DNA of 64,000 nucleotides from contig NZ_JAAEAH010000002.1 in the NCBI RefSeq assembly GCF_010998615.1, positions 62,001 through 126,000 on the forward strand. Reading direction: 5' to 3'. Below, one piece after another: positions 33,918-42,210 of the stretch. Positions within the stretch are counted from its first letter, which is position 1. Every line of letters begins with the position of its first letter. The notes under the pieces were generated by a model, which did not search any database, was not told where the DNA came from, and was given only the letters and a program-made list of their open reading frames with translations. This stretch comes from Myxococcus sp. CA023. Its GTDB lineage: Bacteria; Myxococcota; Myxococcia; Myxococcales; Myxococcaceae. Made by a program: the position numbers and the translations under genes.

Positions 33918-34619
33918 TCAGAGTTCGAAGTTGAAGCCCGCCTTCTCCAACTGCTTGTACTTCTTGTGATCGAACCGGTAGAGGCGCGCTGCCCGGTGGG
34001 AGACGTCCTGCTCCACCTCGTCCAGTTCCTCGAGCAGGTCCATGGCGAGGATCTTCTTGCGGAAGTTCCGCTTGTCGAGCTCCCGCTCCAGGATGACCTC
34101 GTACAGCCGCTGGAGCTGCGTCAGCGTGAACTTGGGAGGCAGCAGCTCGAAACCGATGGGTTGATAGCGGACCTTGCCCTTGAGCCGCTGCAGCGCCGTG
34201 CCGAGCACGTCCACGTGGTCGAAGGCCAGCTTCGGCGTATCCCAGACGGAGAACCACGCCGCGTCCCGCGCGTCCGTCGCCGCATGCGGCACATGGTCAC
34301 TGAGCTTCACCAGCGCGAAGTACGCCACCGTGACGACGCGCCCGCGTGGATCTCTCCCCGGGGTGCCGAACGTGTAGAGCTGCTCCAAGTGGTTCGGCCG
34401 GATGCCCGCCTCCTCATCCAGCTCCCGGCGCGCGGCGTCGTCGAGCGACTCCTCCATCCGCACGAAGCCCCCCGGCAGTGCCCACCGCCCGGCGAAGGGC
34501 TCCACCCCGCGGCGAATGAGCAGCACCTTCAGGTCCTCGTCATCCAGACCGAAGACGACACAGTCCACCGTCAGCGCCGGCCTCGGGTACTCATAGGTGT
34601 AGCTCACCGGTCCCGGCAT
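33918..34619 (-). CDS. nrtR: NrtR-type Nudix regulator
   Basis: 233 residues. The Nudix domain (about 15-150) has an intact box GX5EX7REUXEEXGU at 51-73, with [14 protein letters not shown] before REL and EEAGI. After it comes a winged-helix region with [20 protein letters not shown] and [13 protein letters not shown], the signature of NrtR transcriptional repressors that sense ADP-ribose or NAD metabolites and control NAD genes. The box keeps all catalytic residues, so it might also hydrolyse ADP-ribose. It is directly upstream of the palindrome cluster and of the nicotinamidase-containing operon. Confidence 0.85.
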   Translation of the reverse strand: MPGPVSYTYEYPRPALTVDCVVFGLDDEDLKVLLIRRGVEPFAGRWALPGGFVRMEESLDDAARRELDEEAGIRPNHLEQLYTFGTPGRDPRGRVVTVAYFALVKLSDHVPHAATDARDAAWFSVWDTPKLAFDHVDVLGTALQRLKGKVRYQPIGFELLPPKFTLTQLQRLYEVILERELDKRNFRKKILAMDLLEELDEVEQDVSHRAARLYRFDHKKYKQLEKAGFNFEL

Positions 34620-34634
34620 AGTGTCCGGAACACA
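34620..34634. promoter_or_regulatory. Possible operator at the nrtR start
   Basis: The start codon is directly preceded by AGTGTCCGGAACACA, with GTGT and ACAC as arms. Ten bases around it (CATAGTGTCC) match the second palindrome at 33850-33874 exactly. The spacer is 5 bases here and 7 there. It suggests autoregulation. Confidence 0.4.
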
Positions 34635-34678
34635 CCCGGGTCAAGTCGCGGACAGAGTGGCCGCCGGGCCCGCGCGGC

Positions 34679-35686
34679 CTAGGTCCGGACCATGCGCGAC
34701 AGCTGGCGCCAGTCGACGAGCTGAACGCTCTCCTCGGCCAGGTCGAACTCCAGCGAGCGCCGCATGCCGATGACGTCGCCGCCCATCTGGAAGGGCACTT
34801 CCCGGTCGAAGTCCATGCGCAGGCGCTGGACGAACCAGTCATGCATGTGGGGCATCGGATGCTCGCCGCGCCAGAGGCGGAACATGTTCCGGGTGGCCTC
34901 CATCACGCCGGCGCCATAGACGCGCACAGACAGCCGGTGGGGCACCGCCTGCGCGAAGGGGAAGGCCTTGAAGCCGAAGCCCCACTCGGGCGTGGTGGCC
35001 GCGCCGGCGACGCCCGCGGGCCCCCGGTACAGGAGCGCGCCCTTGTCCCCATGCGGCACGGGCTGCACGGAGCCCCGCGCGTCCACCGTGAGGGCGGGGT
35101 CGCCCAGGTTGTAGACGGACACCATGGGGTTGCCCTCGCCGAAGACGTGGCGAGGCACCGTCCGGGTGAACATGGCGCCCAGGTAGCCACGCAGGCCGGC
35201 CTGGGTACTGCGCAGCGGACCGGAGGCGGCGAGCTGGTTCTTGAAGTCCTGAATCATCTCCGCGTCCCAGCCGGTGCCGGCGAAGGGGGCCACCTTGCCC
35301 TCCACGCGGACCAGGGCGAAGGGGCGCAGGGGAGGAAGGCGCTCGCCCACGGCGGCAATCTGCTTCAAGGCCTCCGCGGGCCGGGGCGCGCCGGTGACGC
35401 GGGCCCAGGCGTTGCCGGTACCCATGGGGAGGACGCCAATGGCCGGCAGGGCCACCCCCGCGGTGCGCAGCTCGTTGAGCAACCCCGTAATCGTCCCGTC
35501 ACCACCGCCCGCCAGGAGGAGGGAGGGCGGATTGGGCCGGAGCGTGTCCGAAATCCAGGCACGGGCCTCGTCGAGCGAACGGGTGAGCGCCACGCGCGCT
35601 CGGGGCAGGAAGCGCTGGACAAGCCCTCCCATGCCTTCGGAGCCCCGGCGTGCACGGAGGTTGACGAGGACGGCGATGTCATTCAT
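34679..35686 (-). CDS. Diacylglycerol/lipid kinase family protein
   Basis: 335 residues, matching the DAGK/sphingosine-kinase catalytic family. The nucleotide-binding motif GGGDGT (60-65) is followed by VLPMGTGNAWA, and the later DAEMIQDFKNQL and PFQMGGDV segments fit the C-terminal half. It phosphorylates a lipid such as diacylglycerol, using ATP, at the membrane surface. ATG 35686 (MNDIAVLVNLRA) begins at the first core strand; GTG 35707 is possible. It lies 59 bases upstream of nrtR and 83 bases downstream of the SDR gene, all on one strand. Confidence 0.85.
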   Translation of the reverse strand: MNDIAVLVNLRARRGSEGMGGLVQRFLPRARVALTRSLDEARAWISDTLRPNPPSLLLAGGGDGTITGLLNELRTAGVALPAIGVLPMGTGNAWARVTGAPRPAEALKQIAAVGERLPPLRPFALVRVEGKVAPFAGTGWDAEMIQDFKNQLAASGPLRSTQAGLRGYLGAMFTRTVPRHVFGEGNPMVSVYNLGDPALTVDARGSVQPVPHGDKGALLYRGPAGVAGAATTPEWGFGFKAFPFAQAVPHRLSVRVYGAGVMEATRNMFRLWRGEHPMPHMHDWFVQRLRMDFDREVPFQMGGDVIGMRRSLEFDLAEESVQLVDWRQLSRMVRT

Positions 35687-35769
35687 GGCGAGCGGGACTC
35701 TCTCCACGCTTTGTCATGGCCCGGTCACGGCGCAGCAACCGGTGACGCGTCGTGACGCAAAAACAACCC

Positions 35770-36774
35770 TCATACTCCCAGTGCATGGGCGAAACGGGCC
35801 TTCAGCCCCCGTGCCTCCCGCTTCTTTCCGAGGGAGAACGCCGCTACGGCCACGCCCCCGGCGACCAGCAGGCGGGGCAGCCATTGCTTGCCCGCCGCGT
35901 GGTGGCCCCCCGAGGTCCCCGCTCCCTCCGCCATCGGACGGAAGAGCGTCCCAGAGGTGTGGCCCTGGCGCTCCTTCTCGAAGTGATGGGCCTCGGTGAC
36001 GCCGTTCATGGTGCGCTCGAAGGTGCGGGGCAGCAGGCCGTGCATGGCGGCGAAGGTCCGAGCGGCGGGGCCGACGAAGACCTCGTGCTTGGGGCTGCGG
36101 AGGACCCGGAGGATGGCGCGCGCGACGCGCTCCGGAGTGTAGACGGGCTCCACGGGACGGATGCGCCAGCCGGTGTAGTTGGCGGTGTGTTGCCACAGCG
36201 GCGTGTCGATGGCCGCGGGGAGCACGGTACACACGTCGATGCCGGTGCCGAGCAACTCCTGGCGGACAGACGCCGAGAAGCCGCGCACGGCGTGCTTCGA
36301 GGCCACATAGGCGCTGACATACGGAGCGGCGACCGTCCCAAAGGTCGAAGAGACGTTGACCAGTGTGCCGTAGCCCTGCCGACGGAACTGGGCCACGGCG
36401 GTGCGGGCGCCGCTGACGGTGCCGAAGAAGTTCGTCTCCATCACCTGTCGGAAGGCGTCATCCGGTGTCTCTTCGAGACGGCCCATGAGGTAGACGCCCG
36501 CGTTGTTGATCCACGCATCGAAGTGGCCGAAGACCCTGCGCGCCTCGTCCGCCAGGTGCTGCACGGCGGCCACGTCGGACACGTCCGTGGGCACGACGTG
36601 GGCCTGGACGCCGAGCCCCCGGCACTCGCGAGCTAGGTCCTCCAGCGGCTCCTCGCGCCGGGCGGCCAGGACGACGTGGGCCCCCTTGTTCGCCAGGGCC
36701 AGCGCGGTAGCGCGACCGATGCCACTGGATGCGCCGGTGACGACGACGACTTGGTTCTTCCAGGCTCGCTTCAT
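35770..36774 (-). CDS. Short-chain dehydrogenase/reductase with C-terminal TM helix
   Basis: 334 residues. The classical SDR signature is complete: TGASSGIG (13-20), NNAG (90-93), Ser142/143, and Tyr156-x3-Lys160 (SAYVASKHAV). After the about 250-residue SDR domain, a hydrophobic helix near the C-terminus (WLPRLLVAGGVAVAAFSLG) is followed by a basic tail, so it is probably attached to the membrane facing the cytoplasm. The substrate is unknown; related membrane SDRs act on lipids. ATG 36774 is preceded by AAGGAGA. It probably shares a transcript with the lipid kinase gene. Confidence 0.88.
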   Translation of the reverse strand: MKRAWKNQVVVVTGASSGIGRATALALANKGAHVVLAARREEPLEDLARECRGLGVQAHVVPTDVSDVAAVQHLADEARRVFGHFDAWINNAGVYLMGRLEETPDDAFRQVMETNFFGTVSGARTAVAQFRRQGYGTLVNVSSTFGTVAAPYVSAYVASKHAVRGFSASVRQELLGTGIDVCTVLPAAIDTPLWQHTANYTGWRIRPVEPVYTPERVARAILRVLRSPKHEVFVGPAARTFAAMHGLLPRTFERTMNGVTEAHHFEKERQGHTSGTLFRPMAEGAGTSGGHHAAGKQWLPRLLVAGGVAVAAFSLGKKREARGLKARFAHALGV

Positions 36775-37140
36775 GTCCGCGTTCTCCTTACGGGGCCGAG
36801 CCCCAGCGCATGGCCTGAGTTCCCCTCGCGAAGATGGCAATTGCACACAGCGACGCACCGGGTCATCGAACACCTGGCTGGAGGACAGGCGGCGGAGCGG
36901 CGCGAGAGTCCACGTCGCAGGCCGCCGCCGGGGATGGGAGTCCACTGCCGGGACGGGGGGCTGGGCGCGAAGCGGTGCGTCCGCACGGGACGTGGAGGCG
37001 GGGTTCCACGCGGGCAAGGGGTGGAGATGGCTCGGCTTTTCGCGGAGCACGGGTAGGTTGGAGGAAGCGGAGCGGGCTTGGTATGTGCGAGCGACTGTCG
37101 GGCAGGAAACGGAACGCAACCTGCACTCGGCCCGCGAGCC
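36775..37140. other. Intergenic region, nothing clear
   Basis: 366 bases between the divergent SDR and lipoprotein genes. It has high GC and no ORF with coding bias. Apart from the ribosome site of the SDR gene (near 36790), I see no hairpin or promoter I can support. Confidence 0.4.
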
Positions 37141-38955
37141 ATGAACATCTCCGAACGCTTCCTTCCGCCGCCCTGGACGGCGGCCGTCGTCCTCCTGTGT
37201 GCGTCCGCGTGCATCAACGTGCCAGCCGTCGAGCCCGCACAGGCAGAGGTGCGAATCACCGCGCCGGCGGGAACGGCCTACACGAATGGTGTGGTCGAGG
37301 TCCGACTCGATGTGACGGGCCATACGCCGGACCGAGTGGAGCTGCTCAAGGACGGCGAAGTGATGGCGGAGCTGGCGCCGCCATACACGTACACCTGGGA
37401 CACAGCGGGAGAAGCGGAAGGGACGTACCGGCTGGAGGCGCGCGCGGCCCTGGGAGACCTCGCGTATGTGAGCGCGAGCCGCGAGGTCGTGGTGGACCGG
37501 ACGCCTCCGCAGGTGGTGTCACGCGTGCCGGAACCGGGCGCCCAGGAGGTCTGGGTGCAGAGCCCCATCCGCGCCGAGTTCTCCGAGCCCGTGAAGCGAA
37601 GCGCCGTGACGACGGAGTCCATGCACCTGACGGTGGGCGACGTAGCCGTGGCCCACACGGTGTCGCTGTCGGAGGATGGGAAGACGGTGACGGTGGTGCC
37701 CGTGACACAGATGACCGCGCCGAGCACCGTGGCGCTGGCCTTCTCTGGGACAGTGACGGACCTGGCTGGGAATGCCGCTGTGAACCTGGGGGAGGCGTGG
37801 AGCTGGGCTGTTCCTGAGTTCGTGCCGTATCCGCCTCATCCACCGGGCCCGACAGGGCCTCATGACATCATCAAGCCATACATCCAGCTAGATACAAATG
37901 GGCATCCCACAGTATTGACCCAGCGCTTCGAAACGGCGAACGAGCGCACCCCCGTGAATCTGTTTGTGAATCGCTGGACGGGCAGCCAATGGGAACAAAT
38001 TGGCCCTGGACTGAAGACAAGTCCAATCGAATTCACAATCAACTCACCCAACATTCAACTCCTCCCAGATGGAACCCCTGTCGTCGCATGGCAAGAGGAC
38101 CTCGGTGCGGAGTTCAACAATTACATCCACGTGGCTCGATGGAACGGGGAAGCTTGGGTCCGCTACAGCGGCGAACAAGGCATCATCCCTGAACGCCCTC
38201 ATGCCGTTGGTGTCGCTCTTCAGCTCACCTCCCAAGGACATCCAGTCGTCGCATTCTCAATGGATCCGGAGGACGCCGAGGGAGGGGCTGTGCATATCCA
38301 TCAATGGACTGGCGAAAAGTGGCAGCGCATTGGCTCCGCACTTCAAAACGAGCCTCCGTACATAGCCCACACACCAGCATTGGTACTGGATGCGAACGAC
38401 AACCCCTTCGTGGCATTCGCGGCAAACAACAGCCAGAGCCGTGCTCTCGCTTGGCGTTGGTCAGGAACCGACTGGGAGCAACAGGGCGACCCCACCCAGG
38501 TAAACACCAGCCTGCGCTCTCCCCATGGTGTCAAACTAGCGCTCACAGCAGCAAACCGTCCCATTGTCTCCTGGACCGGTACCGAAACAGGCACATCGCG
38601 CAGGAACTTCCATTCTAGCGAATGGTCTCAGACCCACTGGGATTCGCTGGGCGCGCCCCCCAGGCAACTGGCATCAAGCGAAAGATACATCCAAGAGACT
38701 AAATTCACTCCACTGGAAGGACTTCTCGCATTGTCGACCGAATACGACGCCGAGAAAGTCTTGATAAGTATCGACCGCCATTCTGGGGGACACTGGGAGA
38801 ATATCTGGAGCAAGCACTTCGAAAGAAGAACAGGCATGTATCCATCCGGCAATCCCAGCCTGGCCGTAGACTCCACTGAGAACATCGTTGTGGCATGGGT
38901 GAACTCCGGAACCAACGGAACCAGAGACGTCGTCATCTATCGCCGCAACCGGTAG
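37141..38955 (+). CDS. Ig-like and propeller-like surface lipoprotein with compositional shift
   Basis: 604 residues. The lipobox LLCASAC gives a lipidated Cys near residue 24. The N-terminal half (about 30-240) has an Ig domain with a WDTAGEAEGTYRLEARA segment and a second, SbsA-like Ig with GTVTDLAGNAAVN. Residues about 245-600 hold repeated 45-50 residue units with W-x-G-x-x-W and DGTPVVAW or ANDNPFVAF strands, like a sialidase/propeller. GC drops clearly from about base 37860 to the end, unlike the first 720 bases, with less G/C third-position bias. The fusion looks mosaic. It leads a same-strand run of surface genes. Confidence 0.8.
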   Translation: MNISERFLPPPWTAAVVLLCASACINVPAVEPAQAEVRITAPAGTAYTNGVVEVRLDVTGHTPDRVELLKDGEVMAELAPPYTYTWDTAGEAEGTYRLEARAALGDLAYVSASREVVVDRTPPQVVSRVPEPGAQEVWVQSPIRAEFSEPVKRSAVTTESMHLTVGDVAVAHTVSLSEDGKTVTVVPVTQMTAPSTVALAFSGTVTDLAGNAAVNLGEAWSWAVPEFVPYPPHPPGPTGPHDIIKPYIQLDTNGHPTVLTQRFETANERTPVNLFVNRWTGSQWEQIGPGLKTSPIEFTINSPNIQLLPDGTPVVAWQEDLGAEFNNYIHVARWNGEAWVRYSGEQGIIPERPHAVGVALQLTSQGHPVVAFSMDPEDAEGGAVHIHQWTGEKWQRIGSALQNEPPYIAHTPALVLDANDNPFVAFAANNSQSRALAWRWSGTDWEQQGDPTQVNTSLRSPHGVKLALTAANRPIVSWTGTETGTSRRNFHSSEWSQTHWDSLGAPPRQLASSERYIQETKFTPLEGLLALSTEYDAEKVLISIDRHSGGHWENIWSKHFERRTGMYPSGNPSLAVDSTENIVVAWVNSGTNGTRDVVIYRRNR

Positions 38956-38998
38956 CCAAGCTCACCCCGTCGGCCATCTACATCAAAGAGATTAAAAG

Positions 38999-40516
38999 AT
39001 GAGGATCACACCAGCAATCGTGGCCTTTTTCCTGTCGACTCAGGCCTTCGCGGCCCCCCGCCGCACGGTGGTGGCCAGCGGGGACTGCAAGGACGCGGAG
39101 CTGAGCGGGCAGGCCAAGGCATTCCTGGGAGCCCTTGCCTCGCGCCCCGAGCAGGACACACTCACCGCCAACCAGTTCAGCGACCGGCTCTTCCCGCAGC
39201 CCACCAAGAGCTACGAGGACCTCCAGCGGCAGCTCGAAGCCGCCCAGGACCAGTTCTACGAAGGCCGCAACGCCAGGACGCTCCAGGCCGTCGACGAAGC
39301 CCTGCAGCAGATCACCCGGCTCCCCGTGGGAGACGCCCGCTGGAAGCTCTACGTCGAAGCACAACTCCTCCACGGCCTCAACTACCGAGCCATGGGTAAG
39401 CCAAAGGAGAGCGACTTCGCGTTCCGCAACGTGCTGCGGCTCCAGCCCGAGTACCAGCTCAACCCGGACTACTTCGCCCCGTCCGTCCGGCAGAACTTCG
39501 ACAAGCTCCGGAAAGAACTCGCGCAGACGCGCAAGGTGAAGCTGTCCGTGAAGTCCACGCTGCCCGCCGCGGACGTGTACCTGGATGGGCTCAAGGTGGG
39601 CCAGACGCCGCTGTCGCTCGATGCGGTCCCGGGCACCTATCACCTCACGCTCGTCAAAGGCGCCACCACGAGCTTCCCACGGCACGTCCAGGTACAGGGC
39701 ACGGAGACGCCGCTGCTCGTCGACGTGGCTTATGAGGGCTCTGTCTCCGCGAGCCCCTTCCCCTGCCTCGCCACCTCGGACGGCAATGACGAGCGCACGC
39801 TGAGCCATGCGGTCCGGCTGGGTGGAACGCTCGGCGTGGAGGAAGTCATCGTCGTCCGACTCGAGCGCCCGAGCAGCGGGCCCAAGTGGTTCGCGGCGAC
39901 CGTCCTCAATGTCGAAGGAGGACAGAAGCTCCGCGAAGGCGGCTTCAAGACCCAGGACGCGGACGCTCCGGATGAGGCACTCGCAGCGCTGGTCGACTTC
40001 GTTACCACCGGCCGCTCGCCCTCCAACCTCGTGGTGATGAACGCCAATGGAAAGGCCCCGTGGGACTCTCCTGGAAGCGTGGGCAGGAATGGGAGCGCGT
40101 CAGCAGGCGGCATGGACCTGACGGCCCCCAACCTCATGCCAGAGGGCGACGCGTCCGGGGCACGTTCCACCTCCGGGCTTCGCACGGCCTCGTATGTCGC
40201 GCTGGGAACGGGTGTAGCCGCATTCGGTGGCGCGGGCGTCGTCCGCCTCCTGGCCCAGAAAGACGTGAACGCGCTGGAGAAGCGGCTCGACAACGGCCGG
40301 ATTCTGTCCAGTGACAGGGAGGCGATGGGGATTCGTGACTCGCTGGTCCAGAAGAGCCATGTCCTCAATGGGTTGCTCATCGGCGGAGGCGCGGCGGTTG
40401 TCACGGGCGCGGTGCTCTACCTCCTGTCTCCAGATTCGAGCTCGGCACCGCCCGTCTCGGTAGGGCTCTCCGCGGACAGCCACGGCGCGGCGGCCTCACT
40501 GTCTGGTTCGTTCTGA
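38999..40516 (+). CDS. Secreted TPR- and PEGA-domain protein with C-terminal hydrophobic segments
   Basis: 505 residues. The signal peptide MRITPAIVAFFLSTQAFA is cleaved near residue 18-19. Residues about 70-180 are TPR-like helices, followed at about 180-245 by a PEGA domain (VYLDGLKVGQTPLSLDAVPG). The C-terminal third has two hydrophobic stretches (about 400-415 and 460-480) flanking a charged helix. The layout is common for myxobacterial periplasmic or outer-membrane proteins of unknown role. It lies 43 bases after the Ig/propeller lipoprotein gene, probably as one operon. Confidence 0.75.
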   Translation: MRITPAIVAFFLSTQAFAAPRRTVVASGDCKDAELSGQAKAFLGALASRPEQDTLTANQFSDRLFPQPTKSYEDLQRQLEAAQDQFYEGRNARTLQAVDEALQQITRLPVGDARWKLYVEAQLLHGLNYRAMGKPKESDFAFRNVLRLQPEYQLNPDYFAPSVRQNFDKLRKELAQTRKVKLSVKSTLPAADVYLDGLKVGQTPLSLDAVPGTYHLTLVKGATTSFPRHVQVQGTETPLLVDVAYEGSVSASPFPCLATSDGNDERTLSHAVRLGGTLGVEEVIVVRLERPSSGPKWFAATVLNVEGGQKLREGGFKTQDADAPDEALAALVDFVTTGRSPSNLVVMNANGKAPWDSPGSVGRNGSASAGGMDLTAPNLMPEGDASGARSTSGLRTASYVALGTGVAAFGGAGVVRLLAQKDVNALEKRLDNGRILSSDREAMGIRDSLVQKSHVLNGLLIGGGAAVVTGAVLYLLSPDSSSAPPVSVGLSADSHGAAASLSGSF

Positions 40517-40553
40517 CGCACTATTCATGAATCCAAGGACACGCATTCCGCGA

Positions 40554-40582
40554 GAGGTGGACCATCCGAGTCAGTCCACCTC
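40554..40582. terminator. Hairpin after the PEGA protein gene
   Basis: GAGGTGGAC and GTCCACCTC form a perfect nine-pair stem with an 11-base loop, 37 bases past the stop at 40516 and about 90 bases before the next start. It has no T-run. Confidence 0.45.
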
Positions 40583-40672
40583 CTGAGCAGGCAAGCAGAC
40601 ACGTCGAGCGCTGGATAGGAGAGACGCGTCAACACACACCGCCAAGCCACCACGGCGCATAGAGTGCCGCCC

Positions 40673-42091
40673 ATGATGCGAGCCCTCTTCATCCTGCTGC
40701 TGGCCACGAGCGCCTCCGCGGCCTCCCCCCGAACCCTCCGGGTCGACTACTTCCACACCGGGAACGCCACCGAGGAACGGTTCAGCCTCGACAAGGTCGT
40801 CGTCGAGCCGCTGCCCTGGCCCGGCCACTTGGAACGCGCCATCGATGAGACGAACCTCGGCAAGTACCTCTTCGAGGTCCGAGACCGGGAGAACAACCGG
40901 CTCCTGTTCTCGCGAGGCTTCGCGTCCATCTACGGAGAGTGGGAGGTCACGAACGAGGCGCGCAGCAGCAACCGCACCTTCCATGAGTCGCTCCGCTTCC
41001 CCGCGCCTGAGCGCCCCGTACAGGTCCTCCTCAAGAAGCGGGATGCCCAGAATGCCTTCCGCGAAGTGTGGTCACTGGTTGTCGACCCGAAGGACATGTT
41101 CATCGACTCGTCGTCTCCTCCCGCGCCCGGGCCGCTGCTGAAACTGCTGGAGAACGGGCCGTCAGCGCAGAAGGTCGACCTGCTCATCCTGGGGGACGGC
41201 TACACGAAGGCCGAGCACGCCAAGTTCGAGAAGGATGCCCGGCACATGGTGGACATCCTCTTCACCTTCTCTCCCTTCAAGGAGCGCAAATCGGACTTCA
41301 ACGTGTGGGGGCTCGTCCCCGCCGCGGCCCAGTCCGGCATCTCTCGCCCTTCGACGGGAGTCCACCGGCGCTCTCCCATCGGCGCCACCTACGATGCCTT
41401 TGGCAGTGAGCGCTATGTGCTCACCTTCGACAACAAGGCCTTCCGCGAGGCAGCGGCCTTCGCGCCCTACGAGTTCGTGGAGATCCTGGTCAACGGCAAC
41501 ACCTACGGCGGCGGCGGCATCTTCGGGCTCTACGGCACCGTCGCCTCGGACAGCCTGTGGGCGCCCTACGTCTTCGTGCACGAGTTCGGCCACCACTTCG
41601 CCGGGCTGGCCGACGAGTACTACACCTCTGAATCCGTCTATGCGCCCGCCGCGGACCGCCTGGAGCCCTGGGAGAAGAACGTCACCGCGCTCCACTCCCC
41701 GGAAGACCTGAAGTGGAAGCACCTGGTGTCACCAGGAACACCCCTGCCTACCCCCTGGAACAAGGAGGGATACGAAAAGCATGCCACCGCCGTGCAGAAG
41801 CAGCGCGGCCAGATTCGGGCGCAGCGAAAGCCCGAGTCAGACATGGACAAGCTCTTCCTGGCCCAGCGGGACTGGGAGGAAAAGTTCCTTTCCTCTCAGA
41901 AGTATTCAGGCCGGGTCGGGGCCTTCGAGGGGGCCATGTACGAGTCGAAGGGCTACTACCGGCCACAGGTCGACTGCGTGATGTTCACTCGGGATCGCGT
42001 CCCATTCTGCGCGGTGTGTCAGAGCGCCATCTCCGAAGTCATCGACCTGTATTCCGGCCCTCCGGCCAGGTCTCCTCAGGCCAATCCCTGA
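40673..42091 (+). CDS. Secreted zinc metallopeptidase, M64 (IgA peptidase) family
   Basis: 472 residues. The signal peptide MMRALFILLLATSASA is cut near residue 16. An N-terminal beta domain (about 20-150) precedes the catalytic domain, which opens with VDLLILGDGYT and holds HEFGHHFAGLAD (His303, Glu304, His307, and a candidate third ligand Asp314), the M64 zinc motif. DEYY follows. Two C-terminal Cys (CAVC) may form a disulfide. M64 enzymes cleave IgA-like hinge regions; here a role in prey or matrix protein digestion is more likely. Start ATG 40673; GTG 40664 is an alternative. Confidence 0.88.
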   Translation: MMRALFILLLATSASAASPRTLRVDYFHTGNATEERFSLDKVVVEPLPWPGHLERAIDETNLGKYLFEVRDRENNRLLFSRGFASIYGEWEVTNEARSSNRTFHESLRFPAPERPVQVLLKKRDAQNAFREVWSLVVDPKDMFIDSSSPPAPGPLLKLLENGPSAQKVDLLILGDGYTKAEHAKFEKDARHMVDILFTFSPFKERKSDFNVWGLVPAAAQSGISRPSTGVHRRSPIGATYDAFGSERYVLTFDNKAFREAAAFAPYEFVEILVNGNTYGGGGIFGLYGTVASDSLWAPYVFVHEFGHHFAGLADEYYTSESVYAPAADRLEPWEKNVTALHSPEDLKWKHLVSPGTPLPTPWNKEGYEKHATAVQKQRGQIRAQRKPESDMDKLFLAQRDWEEKFLSSQKYSGRVGAFEGAMYESKGYYRPQVDCVMFTRDRVPFCAVCQSAISEVIDLYSGPPARSPQANP

Positions 42092-42210
42092 ACGCCTGAA
42101 AATCCGGGCACCTCTTGTGTGAAATGCCCATGTCACCAGGAGCGGACATTGGATTGCCCTCCGGTTCAGGTGTAAGGGGGACGCAACCTGCTTCCCATGG
42201 AGGGGAACTC

